A stretch of 64,000 nucleotides of DNA from Flaccisagitta enflata (Eukaryota; Chaetognatha; Sagittoidea; Aphragmophora), in the NCBI GenBank assembly GCA_965153355.1, contig OZ231126.1:18972001-19036000 (forward strand), in the 5' to 3' direction. The notes under the pieces are model-generated. The model made no database searches and was not told the DNA's origin. It saw only the letters and a program-made list of their open reading frames with translations. Each line of letters opens with the position of its first letter. Position 1 is the stretch's first letter. Below are positions 49,920 to 61,821 of the stretch, in pieces. Both the position numbers and the translations under genes were made by a program.

Positions 49920-50382
49920 TTATGCTTTTAAAGACAGAGCTGAAAGTACAGAATCCCCTCAAGTGGTGATGCTCACTTCCAACTCTGGCCATTTCTAAAC
50001 GAATTAAGCAAAAACTTTCTGCTTGGTCTAGATTTGAAGAACTTTTAAATATCTTTCAAACGGTCACCAATTGTTTTTATTTTCATTGAAACCAAGTCGG
50101 TTAAAGGCATCAAAAACCGTCATGTACGCTTTTTTTTTTGCCCACTGTTTATTGGAAAAAAGTAATGAGAAAGTAATTTCAAATTTGTGCAGAAACAACG
50201 AAAAAAGACATACCGATGATTTGATGGTCAATATCAACATCAAAAACATGATCTGACAGAGCATGTCCGAGCCTGATCTCAGGAGAGTCTTGGAGAGACT
50301 CGGAGAGTCTCGGAGAGTTGGAGAGCTCTCCAAGCAGTCTCCGAGAGTTTCCGAGACTTCGAGAGATCTCGGGACTCAACTC

Positions 50383-50683
50383 ACTCCTTCTTCTTCTCCT
50401 TCTTCTTTTTTTCTTCTTCTTCTCCGTTTTCTTTTTCTCCTTCTTCTTCTTCTTCTTCTTCTTCTTCTTCTTCTTCTTCTTCTTCTTCTTCTTCTTCTTC
50501 TTCTTCTTCTTCTCCTTCTTCGAGAGACCCCCTTGTTCTCCGTAAAATGCACGCATGAAAGAAAGAGAGAGAAAGGAAGAAAGGAAGAAAGGAAGAAAGG
50601 AAGAAAGGCAGAATGAAAGAAAGGAAGAGAGAAAGACAGAAAAAAAAAGGAAGAAAGGCGGACAAGAAGGTAGGAAGATTGGC

Positions 50684-50737
<54 letters not shown>

Positions 50738-50770
50738 GAAAGAAAGAAAGAAAGAAAGAAAGAAAAAAAG
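50383..50770. repeat. (TTC)n and (GAAA)n microsatellites
   Basis: TTC array ~50443-50520 and an imperfect to perfect GAAA/GGAA array ~50560-50770. A CTCGGAGAGTCT-type repeat lies just before (50288-50372). Confidence 0.95.
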
Positions 50771-50780
50771 AGCAAGCCAA

Positions 50781-51030
50781 AACCTTACAGTCGCGTGCGG
50801 TTTTTAAGACCATTAGACCAAAAGACTAAAACTAAAAGACAAAAAGACCAAAAGACTAAGAGACTAAAGATAAATTGACTAGAATTACTTTACATGACAT
50901 AAAATGACTGAGAATGACTTAAAATGACTTAAAACGACAAAAGAAGCAAAGCGTTACCGACGGACCAACGGACCGACCGACAGACCGACAGACCGACAGA
51001 GTGGGTTGTAGAGTCGCGTGCACGCGACTA
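50781..51030 (+). mobile_element. Helentron-like element, 5' end degraded
   Basis: ACAGTCGCGTGCGG near 50788, AAAGACTAAAACTAAAAGAC and AATGACTTAAAATGAC repeats, a GACCGACAGA core, then GAGTCGCGTGCACGCGACTA. A minus-strand copy (51131-51296) and a partial one (~51318-51640) follow directly, giving a cluster of the family. Confidence 0.65.
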
Positions 51031-51130
51031 AAAAGGAAGTGTCGATCTACGCGTTTGTTAGGATTTCCCCGACTGGCTAAGACCAAAAAATAACAGCGTG
51101 CTCGCGATCGTCGTTTTGCGTCCCTGTTTT

Positions 51131-51296
51131 TAGTCGCGTGCACGCGACTCTATGACCCACTCTGTCCGGCTGTCGGTCCGTCCGTCCGTCCGTCCGTCCG
51201 TCCGTCTGTCGGTCGGTCGGTCCCACTAAGCTTTTTTAGCTTTTTCGCCGCTCCTGCCCACCCGCACGCGACTTCGGCTCATGTATACGGCCTTGT
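51131..51296 (-). mobile_element. Helentron-like element (GTCGCGTGC subtype)
   Basis: TAGTCGCGTGCACGCGACTC, GTCC/GGTC core, CCCACCCGCACGCGACTTCG, ATGTATACGGCCTTGT. The hairpin palindrome is perfect. Confidence 0.75.
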
Positions 51297-51644
51297 TTTT
51301 TCTCTTTTTATCTCTGTTTTTAGTTGCTTTGTCCGTCCGTCGGTCCGTCGGTCGGTTGGTTGGTTGGTTGGTTGGTCGGTCGGTTGGTTGGTTGGTCGGT
51401 CGGTTGGTCCCCATTTTACTTTTTTTTTCGTTTTACTCCTATCAAGACATTTTAAGTCAATTAAGTCTTTTGAGTTCAAAATAGATCATTTTTAAGTCAT
51501 TTTAAGACATTTTAAGTCATTTGAGTCATTTTTGAATTTCAGTCAATTTAAGTCAATTTAGGTCATTATAAGTCAATTTTAGCCATTTTAGGTATATCCA
51601 AGTCATTTTGAGTCAATTTAAGTCAGTATTAGTCATCTAAAGGA

Positions 51645-54420
51645 GTGTAAACGTTTATGAAAACAAATTTATGGTGCCAAAAAAACGGTTTTTTGTTTAT
51701 TTGGAAAGGAAATTAGGAGCAAATAAACGATTTTGGATGAGGAGGAGGAGGAGGGGGAGGAGGAGGAGAGAAGTATAACAAGGCCTGATACACGGCTACC
51801 AAAGTCGCGTGCGGGTGGGCAGGGACCATATTTGAGGTCACCATACCATGTGGGCAGGAGCAGTGAGATCAAAGAAATAAAACCATAAAAAAAAGTAAAG
51901 TGTGACTGACCAACCGACCGACCAACCGACTGACCAACCGACCGACGGACCAACCAACCAACCGACCAACTGACCAACAAAGCGGGTTGTAGAGTCGCGT
52001 GCACGCGACTAAAAATCTGTTTATGAGATCAAATTTATGGTACCAAATAAACAAATTCGTTTATGAGATTCATTTTATTGGTGTTTGTAAACACAATAAT
52101 TTCTAAAGGAGTGTAAACGTTTATGAAAACAAATTTATGGTGCGAAATAAACGATTATTATTTATTTGGAAAGGAAATTGTGAGCAAATAAACAATTTTG
52201 GATGAGGAGGAGGATAAGGAGGAGGATGAGGAGGAGGAAGAGGAGGAGAAAAATATAAAAATCTGTTTATGAGATCCAATTTATGGTACCAAATAAACAA
52301 ATTCGTTTATGAGATTCATATTTTTGGTGTTTATAAACACAATAATTTCTAAAGGAGTGTAAACGTTTATGAAAACCAATTAATGGTGCCAAATAAACAA
52401 TTTTTTGTTTATTTAGAAAAAATTTCTAAAAGAGTGTAAACGTTAAAAACCAATTTAGGTGCAAAACGATTTTTTGTTTATTTGGAAAGAAAATTAGTGC
52501 AAATAAACAATTTTTGGAGGAGGGAGGAGGAGGAGGAGGAGGAGGAGGAGGAAAAAATATAAAATCTGTTTATGAGATCAAATTTATGGTACCAAATAAA
52601 CAAATTTATGAGATTCATATTTGGTGTTTATAAACACAATAATTTCTAAAGGATAAAATGAAAACCACTTATGGTGCCAAATAAACAATTTTTTGTTTAT
52701 TTAGAAAAAATTTCTAAAAGAGTGTAAACGTTTATAAAAACCAATTTATGGGCCAATAAATGATTTTTTGTTTATTTGAAAGAAAATTAGTGCAAATAAA
52801 CGATTTTGGATGAGGAGGAGGAGGAGGAGAAGAGGAGGAGAGAGAAAATAAAAATCTGTTAATGAGATCCAATTTATAAAAATAACAAATTCGTTTATGA
52901 GGTTCATATTTTTGGTGTTTATAAACACAAAAACTTCTAAAGGAGTGTAAACGTTTATGAAAACAAATTTATGGTGCCAAATAAACGATTTTTTGTTTAT
53001 TTGGAAAGGAAATTGGGAGCAAATAAACAATTTTGGATGAGGAGGAGGAGGAGGGGGAGGAGGAGGAGAGAAATATAAAAATCTGTTTATGAGATCCAAT
53101 TTATGGTACCAAATAAACAAATTTGTTTATGAGGTTCATATTTTTGGTGTTTATAAACACAAAAACTTCTAAAGGAGTGTAAACGTTTATGAAAACAAAT
53201 TTATGGTGCCAAATAAACGATTTTTTGTTTATTTGGAAAGGAAATTGGGAGCAAATAAACGATTTTGGATGAGGAGGAGGAGGAGGTGGAGAAAAATATA
53301 AAAATCTGTTTATGAGATCAAATCTATGGTACCAAATAAACAAATTCGTTTATGAAATTCATATTTTTGGTGTTTATAAACACAAAAACTTCTAAAGGAG
53401 TGTAAACGTTTATGAAAACAAATTTATGGTGCCAAATAAACGATTTTTTGTTTATTTGGAAAGGAAATTGGGAGCAAATAAACAATTTTGGATGAGGAGG
53501 AGGAGGAGGGGGAGGAGGAGGAGAGATATATATAAAAATCTGTTTATGAGATCCAATTTATGGTACCAAATAAACAAATTCGTTTATGAGGTTCATATTT
53601 TTGGTGTTTATAAACACAAAAACTTCTAAAGGAGTGTAAACGTTTATGAAAACAAATTTATGGTGCCAAATAAACGATTTTTTGTTTATTTGGAAAGGAA
53701 ATTGGGAGCAAATAAACGATTTTGGATGAGGAGGAGGAGGAGGAGGAGGAGGTGGAGAAAAATATAAAAATCTGTTTATGAGATCAAATCTATGGTACCA
53801 AATAAACAAATTCGTTTATGAAATTCATATTTTTGGTGTTTATAAACACAATAATTTATAAAGGAGTGTAAACGTTTATGAAAACCAATTTATGGTGCCA
53901 AATAAACAATTTTTTGTTTATTTAGAAAAAATTTCTGAAAGAGTGTAAACGTTTATAAAAACCAATTTATGGTGCCAAATAAACGATTTTTTGTTTTTTT
54001 GGAAAGAAAATTGGGCGCAAATAAACGATTTTTTGTTTATTTAGAAAAAATTTCTAAAAGAGTGTAAACGTTTATGAAAACAAATTTATGGTGCCAAATA
54101 AACAATTTTTTGTTTATTTGGAAAGGAAATTGGGAGCAAATAAACGATTTTGGATGAGGAGGAGGAGGAGGGGGAGGAGGAGGAGAGAAATATAAAAATC
54201 TGTTTATGAGATCCAATTTATGGTACCAAATAAACAAATTCGTTTAAGAGGTTCATATTTTTGGTGTTTATAAACACAAAAACTTCTAAAGGAGTGTAAA
54301 CGTTTATGAAAACAAATTATGGTGCCAAATAAACGATTTTTTGTTTATTTGGAAAGGAAATTGGGAGCAAATAAACGATTTTGGATGAGGAGGAGGAGTA
54401 GGGGGAGGAGGAGAAAAAAG
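51645..54420. repeat. ~240-bp satellite array with (GGA)n and GTTTATAAAC palindromes
   Basis: Units share AAAGGAGTGTAAACGTTTAT, TTTATGGTGCCAAATAAACG, TTTTTTGTTTATTTGGAAAG, GCAAATAAACGATTTTGGAT, a variable GGA run, TATAAAAATCTGTTTATGAG and TTTGGTGTTTATAAACACA. Unit starts lie near 51638, 52103, 52352, 52938, 53173, 53393, 53628, 53860 and 54288; some units are truncated. About 400 bases of related GTTTATAAAC-rich sequence continue to ~54880. No gene. Confidence 0.88.
51777..52010 (+). mobile_element. Helentron-like element inserted in a satellite unit
   Basis: 234 bases from AACAAGGCCTGATACACGGC to GTCGCGTGCACGCGACT. Sister satellite units read AAATATAAAAATCTG at this point, while here GTAT|element|AAAAATCTG is found. 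The element was therefore added with no visible target duplication beyond one ambiguous base, consistent with insertion between two Ts on the other strand. Confidence 0.85.
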
Positions 54421-55009
54421 ATGCTAAAGTACTATTTCCATTGCAATTTTTGTGGCTATAAACAAAAGAAATAGGGGGCAAATAAACAATTTTTTTTATT
54501 TTTTGGTGTTTATCAATACAAAAAATTTATCGTTTACAAACACTTAATTTTTGTTGTTTATAAACAACAATATTATTGTGTTTATAAACGATCAATTATG
54601 GGCTCTTTTTAACGATTTTTGGGGTCAAAAAAATCAGTAGCAACCTTCAAAATTTTGATTTTTCTAATAGAACATTTTCTAGTGTGGACATTTTCAGTTT
54701 GTACTGATCAGGTCAAACAATCTCTTATTTTCCTTCGTTCATAAACAGTGATATATAGTCGTTTATAAACAACGTTTTTTACTGCCATTTAAACAATTTT
54801 CGTTTACTTGACTTGCATTTTTAATGTTTATAAACAGTTGTATAGCATTGTTTATAGACGGCGTTTATTTGGCGTTTATAAACACCCCTGATATCGAGCA
54901 CGTAATATCTCAACTGCGCCGCCAGAAGAAATGTATGAATATTCTCGTTTATGCCGTTTTTGAGGCGGAACAATCTAAAACATATTTTTTTCTCTTGAAT
55001 GGAGGCATC

Positions 55010-58000
55010 ATGATTTTGGTGCTTTGCAAATTAGCGATCATCTTGGTGGTTTTATGCACCTCCACGAATTTCGGTGCCTTTTCTCACTGGGGTAATTTGA
55101 AAAATATCATAACGTGTCAAAGCCTGATAACTGGGTTAGGGAAATGAGATTAGGAATATTATACCTATCAGAATCATGATGGTTATTAAATAACAAAATA
55201 GAATAACTGGGGGCATTGTACTTTGTCGCATGCGATAGGGCAAAGGCGGAAATAGGCGTTTTAATAGTTCTCAATTCGAACGATCGACGGATAAACAGAG
55301 GGAGGGACAGACAGACAAACGGATAGATTGAGGGACAGACAGACAAACGGACATATCGGAAGATGGACGGACGGACAGGTGGATAGACAAAGTTTCCCGT
55401 AGAGTCAATCAGTACACAACTTAAAACAAAATAATTTTGATGTTTTTTCTGAAAGAAACTACGTCGCGTTGGCCTCAGCATCTGTTCAAAATACCAAATG
55501 TTTTTTCTTGTCTTTTTTATTTTTTATCTATTTTTTTTTGTGTGTGCTCGTTTTCTTTTTTACAGATAGGTACAAACAAGCAAAGGATGGGAACTTTTAT
55601 AGTTTTCACACAACTGCGAAGAATTGGACTGATGCAAGATCTATCTGTAAACAAGAGAGGAAAGGCGCAAGATTAGCCATCATTGATAACGCAATCTCGT
55701 TTCAAGCTATTAATGATTCTGAATTCATCAATTTCAACAGCAGCGATCCGTGAGTAAAAAAAAAAACGGACAAATTTTGAGAGAGCAAAAACATATGAAG
55801 ATGTTGACCAATTTACATAAAATTTACAGTGAATAATAACCATGATTTAGACTATGTGTGGTTCGAATTTCATCAAAATCCGTTGAATACTTCAGCCGTT
55901 ATCACGTTTTTACTGAAGTCACCTCTTTTTTTGACTGCCAGAGATGACATTTATCCATCATCAAAATAATTCCATTTTTAGTAAAATTGACATTATGCAA
56001 AAAGTATTGGGAGTTTTGTTATGAATTTTGAACTGTAGTCTGATGGTGTTATTTACTAATACTAGGCAAAATTTGGGGTAGATATTGGTTGATTGTAAGC
56101 TTGCTCAAGATAAAAAATATTTAGCCACCTGTAAAAATATTTTTGCACTTTGGGGATCTAAAAATGCTTTAATCTTTACCAAAATTTTACTGGAGATGAA
56201 CCATGTGTACAAAAGTTACCAGTTTAAAAATTATGACAATTGGTTAAAGACTATGGCTATAGCATCGATTTATATTTTGGATTTCGTCTTCATTTACTTC
56301 ATTCTTAAAACCATAAAAAAAAGTTTAGGAAAACTTGCTGTTTCTGCTAAAATAATTGGAGTTTCGTATTAAAATTTTTACCACAGCCTGCTAACAATAT
56401 GGTCCACTTCCACTTCAAATTTCATCAAAATCGGACTAGATTTAGTATGTTTTTTTAAAGTTTGTTTATTCTCTTTTTGTATATTCGTATGTGTGCAGAT
56501 TGAATTTCTGATCATCTGACAAGCACTTTTAAAAAATCTATTATTCTCAAACTATTTGGAGCAGGTCATTGATTTTTTCAGTGATGCTTAATGATACTAA
56601 AAGGTAACTTCAGTAAAAATTTCAGCACACTGGGTGAATTTTCAAAGGATTTATGAGCAAAAGAAGTAACTGTCCGTTTTTTTTTTTTGTCATTGTTACA
56701 AGTGCACAGAATGGATAAATTTGTACATCGGTCTCAATGCCAAAATCAGATCAATACCATCAAATAACCATGGCAAAGAAAAAAAAGACAGTTATTTCAA
56801 TTCATTCCTACGCCCTCATTTTATTGATCTGCTCAAAATCCTTTTAATTAGTTACAGTATATCAAATTACCTACTCAGCAAAAAAATCAGAACTCAAGAA
56901 TGTTGATTTTTGAGCCCGTGGCATCACTTTTTCAGAAAAAACATCTGGCAAAAAAGAGAGGAAAAAAGCTCCATCTTTAAAACTTTCTGAAATTCATTTT
57001 GACAACTATTACAAAAAATGATACTATGGGCGCAAAAATCAACTTTTATGAGTTCTGATCTTTTTGCTGAGTAGGAAATTCGACATACTATGAACACTTA
57101 AAAAGATTTGTGGCCATTTAAAAACAAATAAGCGCGCAGTAACAATTGTAAGTCAAGTAAGAATATTAATCAGTGGGAAAATCATTATCTGACTAATTAT
57201 CTGACTAATTTGTTTTGCCATAGTTAGAGTCAAACCACGTCATAAATGCTGTAGTTGTATAGAGTGTCTATAGGGGAAATTTCTCTTATCTCCAACAATC
57301 AATTCAATACTACTACACCATTGATGGCGTAGTGCCTAGATCAAGTCCAAATCAATTTTCCAAAGAGATTTAGCTCCTAATATGCAAAAGGAACATGAAA
57401 AGTGCTTGGAAATAGTGTTTCATTTGAATGCCCAAATTTAGCCCACTCTAGTGTGGAAGCGTATAGTTGTTGTGCACTTTGAGCGTGTAAAAGAAATGTA
57501 CAATTGATCATCCCGTCTCTTTTTAAGCCTTTGGCTGGGAGCATCCGACCAAGACAGTGAAGGGACATGGTACTGGATCGATGAAAAGGACGCAAAACAC
57601 AATGCATCTTATATGCAATGGAAAAAAATCGGAAAAAATAAACAACCAGATGGCGGAAAAAGCCAAAATTGTCTTTTGCTCAAAAGGAGTGACTCCACAA
57701 ATGTTTGGTTTCACGATGGCAAATGCGAGAGTTCAACTTCAAGGAAATGCTTGTGTCAACGCCTGCAAAAAAGTGAGTTTTGACTGTCATGGGGAAATAT
57801 TGTTCGATAACAATAAACAAGGCCAGATACACGGCTACCCCAGTCGCGTGCGGGTGGTCAGGGGCCGTATTTTAGGTCACTTGATCACTTGGGCAGGAGC
57901 AGTGAGGCCGTAGACCGCAAAAAAAAGTGAAGTGTGACGGACGGACGGACGGACGGACGGACCGACGGACGGACCGAGAAAGCAGGGTGTAGAGTCGCGT

Positions 58001-59013
58001 AGCACGCGACTAAAAAATCTTCCCTCCAGAATGCTGAAGTTTTAGTTGGGATTTGAGTCTTAGACTGGAATTGGCGCCACGATGCATGGGGTTGAGCCTC
58101 AAGGTATCTATTGGGAATCATGATTTTGAGCGTAGTTGGAAAAAGGAATTTGAGATCCAAGGCTGGAGTTTGTAGGAGGAGAGGAGAGGAAATAGAAGAA
58201 GAAGAAGAAGAAGAAGAAGAAGAAGAAGAAGAAGAAGAAGAAGAACAAGAACAAGAACAAGAACAAGAACAAGAACAAGAACAAGAAGAAAAAGAAGAAG
58301 ATGGAAATTGCGGGAGTTCATGGAAAGTCTTGTGTCAACGTCTGCAGAAGTGAGTCCTGTCTTGGGGAAACAATAGAACCCCCTTTCAGTGTGGGTCCCA
58401 AATACTTTATTGGGGTTTGAGCTCCGAGGCTAGAATTTGACTTTGTGGGGGGGGGGGGATGTGGAAGTCGGAGAAGAAAAGATTCTCTATAAAGCATTTT
58501 TAGCCCGATAGCGTTTTGGACAGCGACTGCGGCCCCGAAGGACATGTCCTGCAGAATACCGGGCGACTTTCATTCATTTGTTTGTCTGTTCGTTTATTGG
58601 CCAGTCCCCCCTCTTTAATCAGCCCTCACAGGCTCCAGATAAACCCTCTCAGGTCTGAAATCACCCCTTCAATCATCTTCAGAACCGTGCGGGGGCAATG
58701 GCAAAATCAAAATGGGCTTGTTTGAGAAACATGAAATGGACCAGCAGCAATTGGAAACAAATGAACTCCTAAGGTAGAACAAATCGTCATTACGGGCTCT
58801 CGGAAATACTGAGGCATTATAGAACTACAACGCCAAAGATGAATCGAGAGAATTTCCATTCCTAATTTCAGAGCGGCCTTCAGCTTTTTCCGTTCCGATG
58901 GGAGCATGGCCAATGAGAATTGCGACAAAATGGAAATGAAATCTGCCACTTCCGAGGATGGTGTCTTCTACACATTGATTTCTGAGAGTGGAGGAGACCA
59001 ACTGCTCAAATGA
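55010..59013 (+). CDS. Secreted C-type lectin (galactose-type QPD motif)
   Basis: Exons 55010-55091, 55566-55749 and 57528-57772, with a probable last exon at 58872-59013. Exon 1 encodes a signal peptide (MILVLCKLAIILVVLCTSTN). Exon 2 starts the lectin fold (GNFYSFHTTAKNWTDARSIC). Exon 3 gives LWLGASDQDSEGTWYWIDEK, QPD at 128-130, then C137, W149-F-H-D, C155, C163 and C165. QPD in the calcium site predicts galactose/GalNAc preference; FHD replaces the usual WND asparagine. N114-A-S is a sequon. Junction phases 1 and 2 match. The end is uncertain: exon 3 stops at phase 1 (CAAAAAA|GTGAGT), while the exon at 58872 is best read in the frame that needs phase 2. The protein is ~170 residues plus a tail. 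Likely an immune or recognition lectin. Confidence 0.85.
55750..57527. other. Intron 2 of the lectin gene
   Basis: 1.78 kb of AT-rich unique sequence between the donor CC|GTGAGT and the acceptor TTTTTAAG. CCTACTCAGCAAAAA(A) and its complement (TTTTTGCTGAGTAGG) near 56871 and 57061 form an inverted pair about 190 bases apart. No ORF of interest. Confidence 0.6.
57816..58012 (+). mobile_element. Helentron-like element in the lectin gene
   Basis: AACAAGGCCAGATACACGGC start, AGTCGCGTGCGGGTGG, a GGAC core, end GAGTCGCGTAGCACGCGACTA. It lies just after exon 3, between that exon and the partial duplicate of its end. Confidence 0.8.
58193..58300. repeat. (GAA)n / (GAACAA)n microsatellite
   Basis: About 16 GAA units, then about eight GAACAA units, ending next to the duplicated lectin exon end. 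Confidence 0.93.
58301..58349 (+). pseudogene. Partial duplicate of the end of lectin exon 3
   Basis: GGAAAGTCTTGTGTCAACGT and CTGCAGAA|GTGAGTCCTGTC repeat the end of exon 3 (GGAAATGCTTGTGTCAACGC, CTGCAAAAAA|GTGAGTTTTGAC) with its donor. It encodes VLCQRLQ and ends in phase 2, which fits the exon at 58872. It is either a remnant of a tandem lectin copy or a used alternative exon end. Confidence 0.55.
58872..59013 (+). CDS. Probable terminal exon of the lectin
   Basis: After the acceptor CCTAATTTCAG the phase-2 frame reads AAFSFFRSDGSMANENCDKM and ATSEDGVFYTLISESGGDQL before TGA at 59011-59013. Open, protein-like and stop-terminated. Joined from the 58349 donor it continues in frame; joined from 57772 it would read a different frame and stop near 58944. 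No domain is recognised. Confidence 0.45.
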
Positions 59014-61475
59014 TTTGCCTGTTTTTAAAAATCAGGTTTTTTTATGAAGCAAAATTTGATCGGGGATGAATGTCGCTGGCACCCTGAATCTTGTTTCTCA
59101 CATCTCACTACGAAAAAATATGTAGTCTAAGTGGCTTGTAAAACATATTGAATGTGTCTCAGGTTTATTTAACAAGTAATGATAATGTTTTTTTATCTAT
59201 TATCGTGCATTGCATTCTGCACATCCTCCCCCTCAGCCTTGCAAGTTAGCTATGTTATTTTGTATGAAAAGGAAATATGTAACATGTCCTATTAATATCA
59301 TTGCAGGTCAGTTTGGGTATTTACTATTTTTCGCCAGTTGTTAATCAAATTCTACTTACCACCATAACTGATTACATTGACTGAGGTAACAAAACACATA
59401 CTATTAAACAGTTTTATAAACAACGCTTTGACGGATGTAAGAGTAACGGAAATTAGCCATTGAACCATACCAATCTTAAGTACTTTACATACATTTAGTT
59501 TTTGGTGGCGGCCCCGGAGAGGCCAATGACCTATGGCTCCTCACATAGCGATTTTGGTGTCCCCCACCCCTTCCCTAAGCCTCAAACCAGGCCTTCCAGA
59601 CCTTAAATTAAGTTACAAATCAGGCCTTTCAAACCCAAAATCAGGGTTTTCAGACCTAAAATCAGGCCTCTCAGACCCAAATTCAGGCCTCTCAATTTTA
59701 AAACTGGTTTCTTTGACTCAAAATCTGGCCTATCAGACCCTTAATTGGACACCTCAGAACCCAAGATCAGACCTTTCAGTCCCCATTTGAGGATTCTCAG
59801 ATCCCAAATCTCATTTTTCAGCCCCCAAGTCAGGCCTCCCCAGCCCCAAATCAAGCGTCACACACCCCAAACCAGACATCTCAGACCCAAAATCAGGCAT
59901 CTCAGCCCCCCAAACCAATTTCTTAGATTCCCCCAGGCTCAAATCACTTCTCTCTGGCCTTGGATGAGACCACTTAGACCTCAAATCAGGACCTCAAGAC
60001 CCTTCGTTCATCCAGAAAAGAATCAGAAGTCATTGGCCCCTTCTAGAACATTGCCCCACTTAGTATCGAGTACAGCTGACCATGTAACGCTTTTGCGACT
60101 ACATTGAGTGATCGAAATGCGCTATATGCGTGGATGAAATATAATCCTTTGGGAAATATTTTTGCATCGACGCATCTTGTCGCGTAAAGCCAAATGAAAT
60201 GGCCTAATGGAAAAACTAGGATTGAGGAAACAATCGCGCGTGCGAATAAACAGAAGAAAGTGTCATATAATGTTTGTAAGCAGTACCATCCTCACGATAA
60301 ATGTGAGGACACTTGCAACTGAAAAGATTGTCTAGTCTACTTTTGAAAGGTCTTGCTTCTAAAAAAGAAATACTAAAAAAACTAAATTAGTTACATTTAA
60401 AAAACTGTTGATACTTCTTTTCATGGTACATAACAGGTTATCATCAAAACATAGCTAACCATATTTTTTCAATTTATCGCTCCCGCCCCCCTTCAATTAA
60501 CGCAACCCATGTTTTATTCTTATCAGATAATCAATGATTTGAGAGAAGATGAAGAAGCAAAAAATCTTTGAAAGTGGGAATTTTTTTAATGCTTTTTATC
60601 AGGGTTTGAATAGAAATCAGGAAAAAAAAATGCTTAGATACATTAAATCTTACATTTTTGATATCTTAAATAGCATCTATTGTGAATGACACCAGATAAA
60701 AGAGTGCTCACAAATCGAAAAGGGGCGCGTATTGGAGGGTTAGATGACAATATCTTTTTTTCAATTTCAAAAGCACCCGGGGTGCTAATATAAAAAAAAA
60801 CAGTATTTTCTTTTCTCCCTAGGATATTACCTACATTTTTACTAGTGACCTGTTATCTGGAGCAACAATTTTCCAAAGATTTTTGTTTTCGGGTGTCCTC
60901 ATATTTATCGGCAAGGAAGTAGAGAAGAAACCGATGTTCGTGTTTAAACTTTGTTATCGATTATTCCTCCGTGGCAACAACTGCAACAGAATTTACTCTC
61001 GCATTTAAAGCAGAGTATCGTGAATTATTTTCCACGGAAAAGGAAGTTATCATGATAGGGCTAACAGCTAAATTGCCACCTCATGAAAAAAGGGCTGAAT
61101 TTGTCACTTGGATTTTCTGAAATGTTTTAGATGAGTAAAAATGATAGAAGATCTTAATCGATTTCGATGAAATTTTAGGGGCTAGTTGACCTGTATTTGC
61201 CCCAACATCAATTCAATTTTTATCAATATCGGGCAACGTCTTCTGTGATTTTTTATGGAACTTTGTAAAGACACCATGGGCAGTTTCAAAATTAAGCGGT
61301 TTTGCTGATCTTACTCTCATTTGCATATTCATTGAGTTAGTGGTCCCACAAAAGTTTCAGATGAAAGATCTTTTGAAGGGCTTTCAAGGTGTCATGAATT
61401 TTGCTATGTTCAGATGAATTTTTGATCCTTTGCAGACCTTTCAAAAATCGGCCATTTTTATTGCACTTATGGTTA
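59014..61475. other. Non-coding, with one GCAGCGGCCCC-family copy
   Basis: 59512-60095 carries GGCGGCCCCGGAGAGGCCAA, CTATGGCTCCT and many CAGGCCTCTCAGACCCAAAT units, ending near AGCTGACCATGTAACGCTTT. The rest is AT-rich. 60718-60800 is a reverse partial copy of the MITE at 61476. No gene seen. Confidence 0.55.
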
Positions 61476-61821
61476 CCGTATTTTCTCTAATTAGCGCCCC
61501 GGGCGCTTTTGAAATTGAGAAAAAATGTTGTCATTTTAGCCTCCAATTAGCGCCCCCTTTTGAACTGTAAGCACTTTTTATCATATGTTATTCAACACCA
61601 AATACTACTTACAATATTAGAAATATAGGATTGAATGTATCAAAAAAAAATTTTTTTACTTGTTTATTATTCAAGCCTTGAAAAATACACTGAAATAACC
61701 AAATTCTTCCACTTTTGAAGAATATTTGCTTTTTCATCTTCCCTCAAATCATTATTTTAGGGAGCACAAACAAGGGGGGGCGTTAATTGGAGGGGGGGGC
61801 GATAAATGGAGAAAAAACGGT
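61476..61821. mobile_element. Second TA-flanked MITE family (CCGTATTTTCTC ends)
   Basis: TA|CCGTATTTTCTCTAATTAGC at the left and GATAAATGGAGAAAAAACGG|TA at the right; internal TTAGCGCCCC and GGGGGGCGTTAATTGGAGG form further inverted matches. A partial copy in reverse (GGGGCGCGTATTGGAGGGTT) lies at ~60721. Non-coding, 346 bases. Confidence 0.7.
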
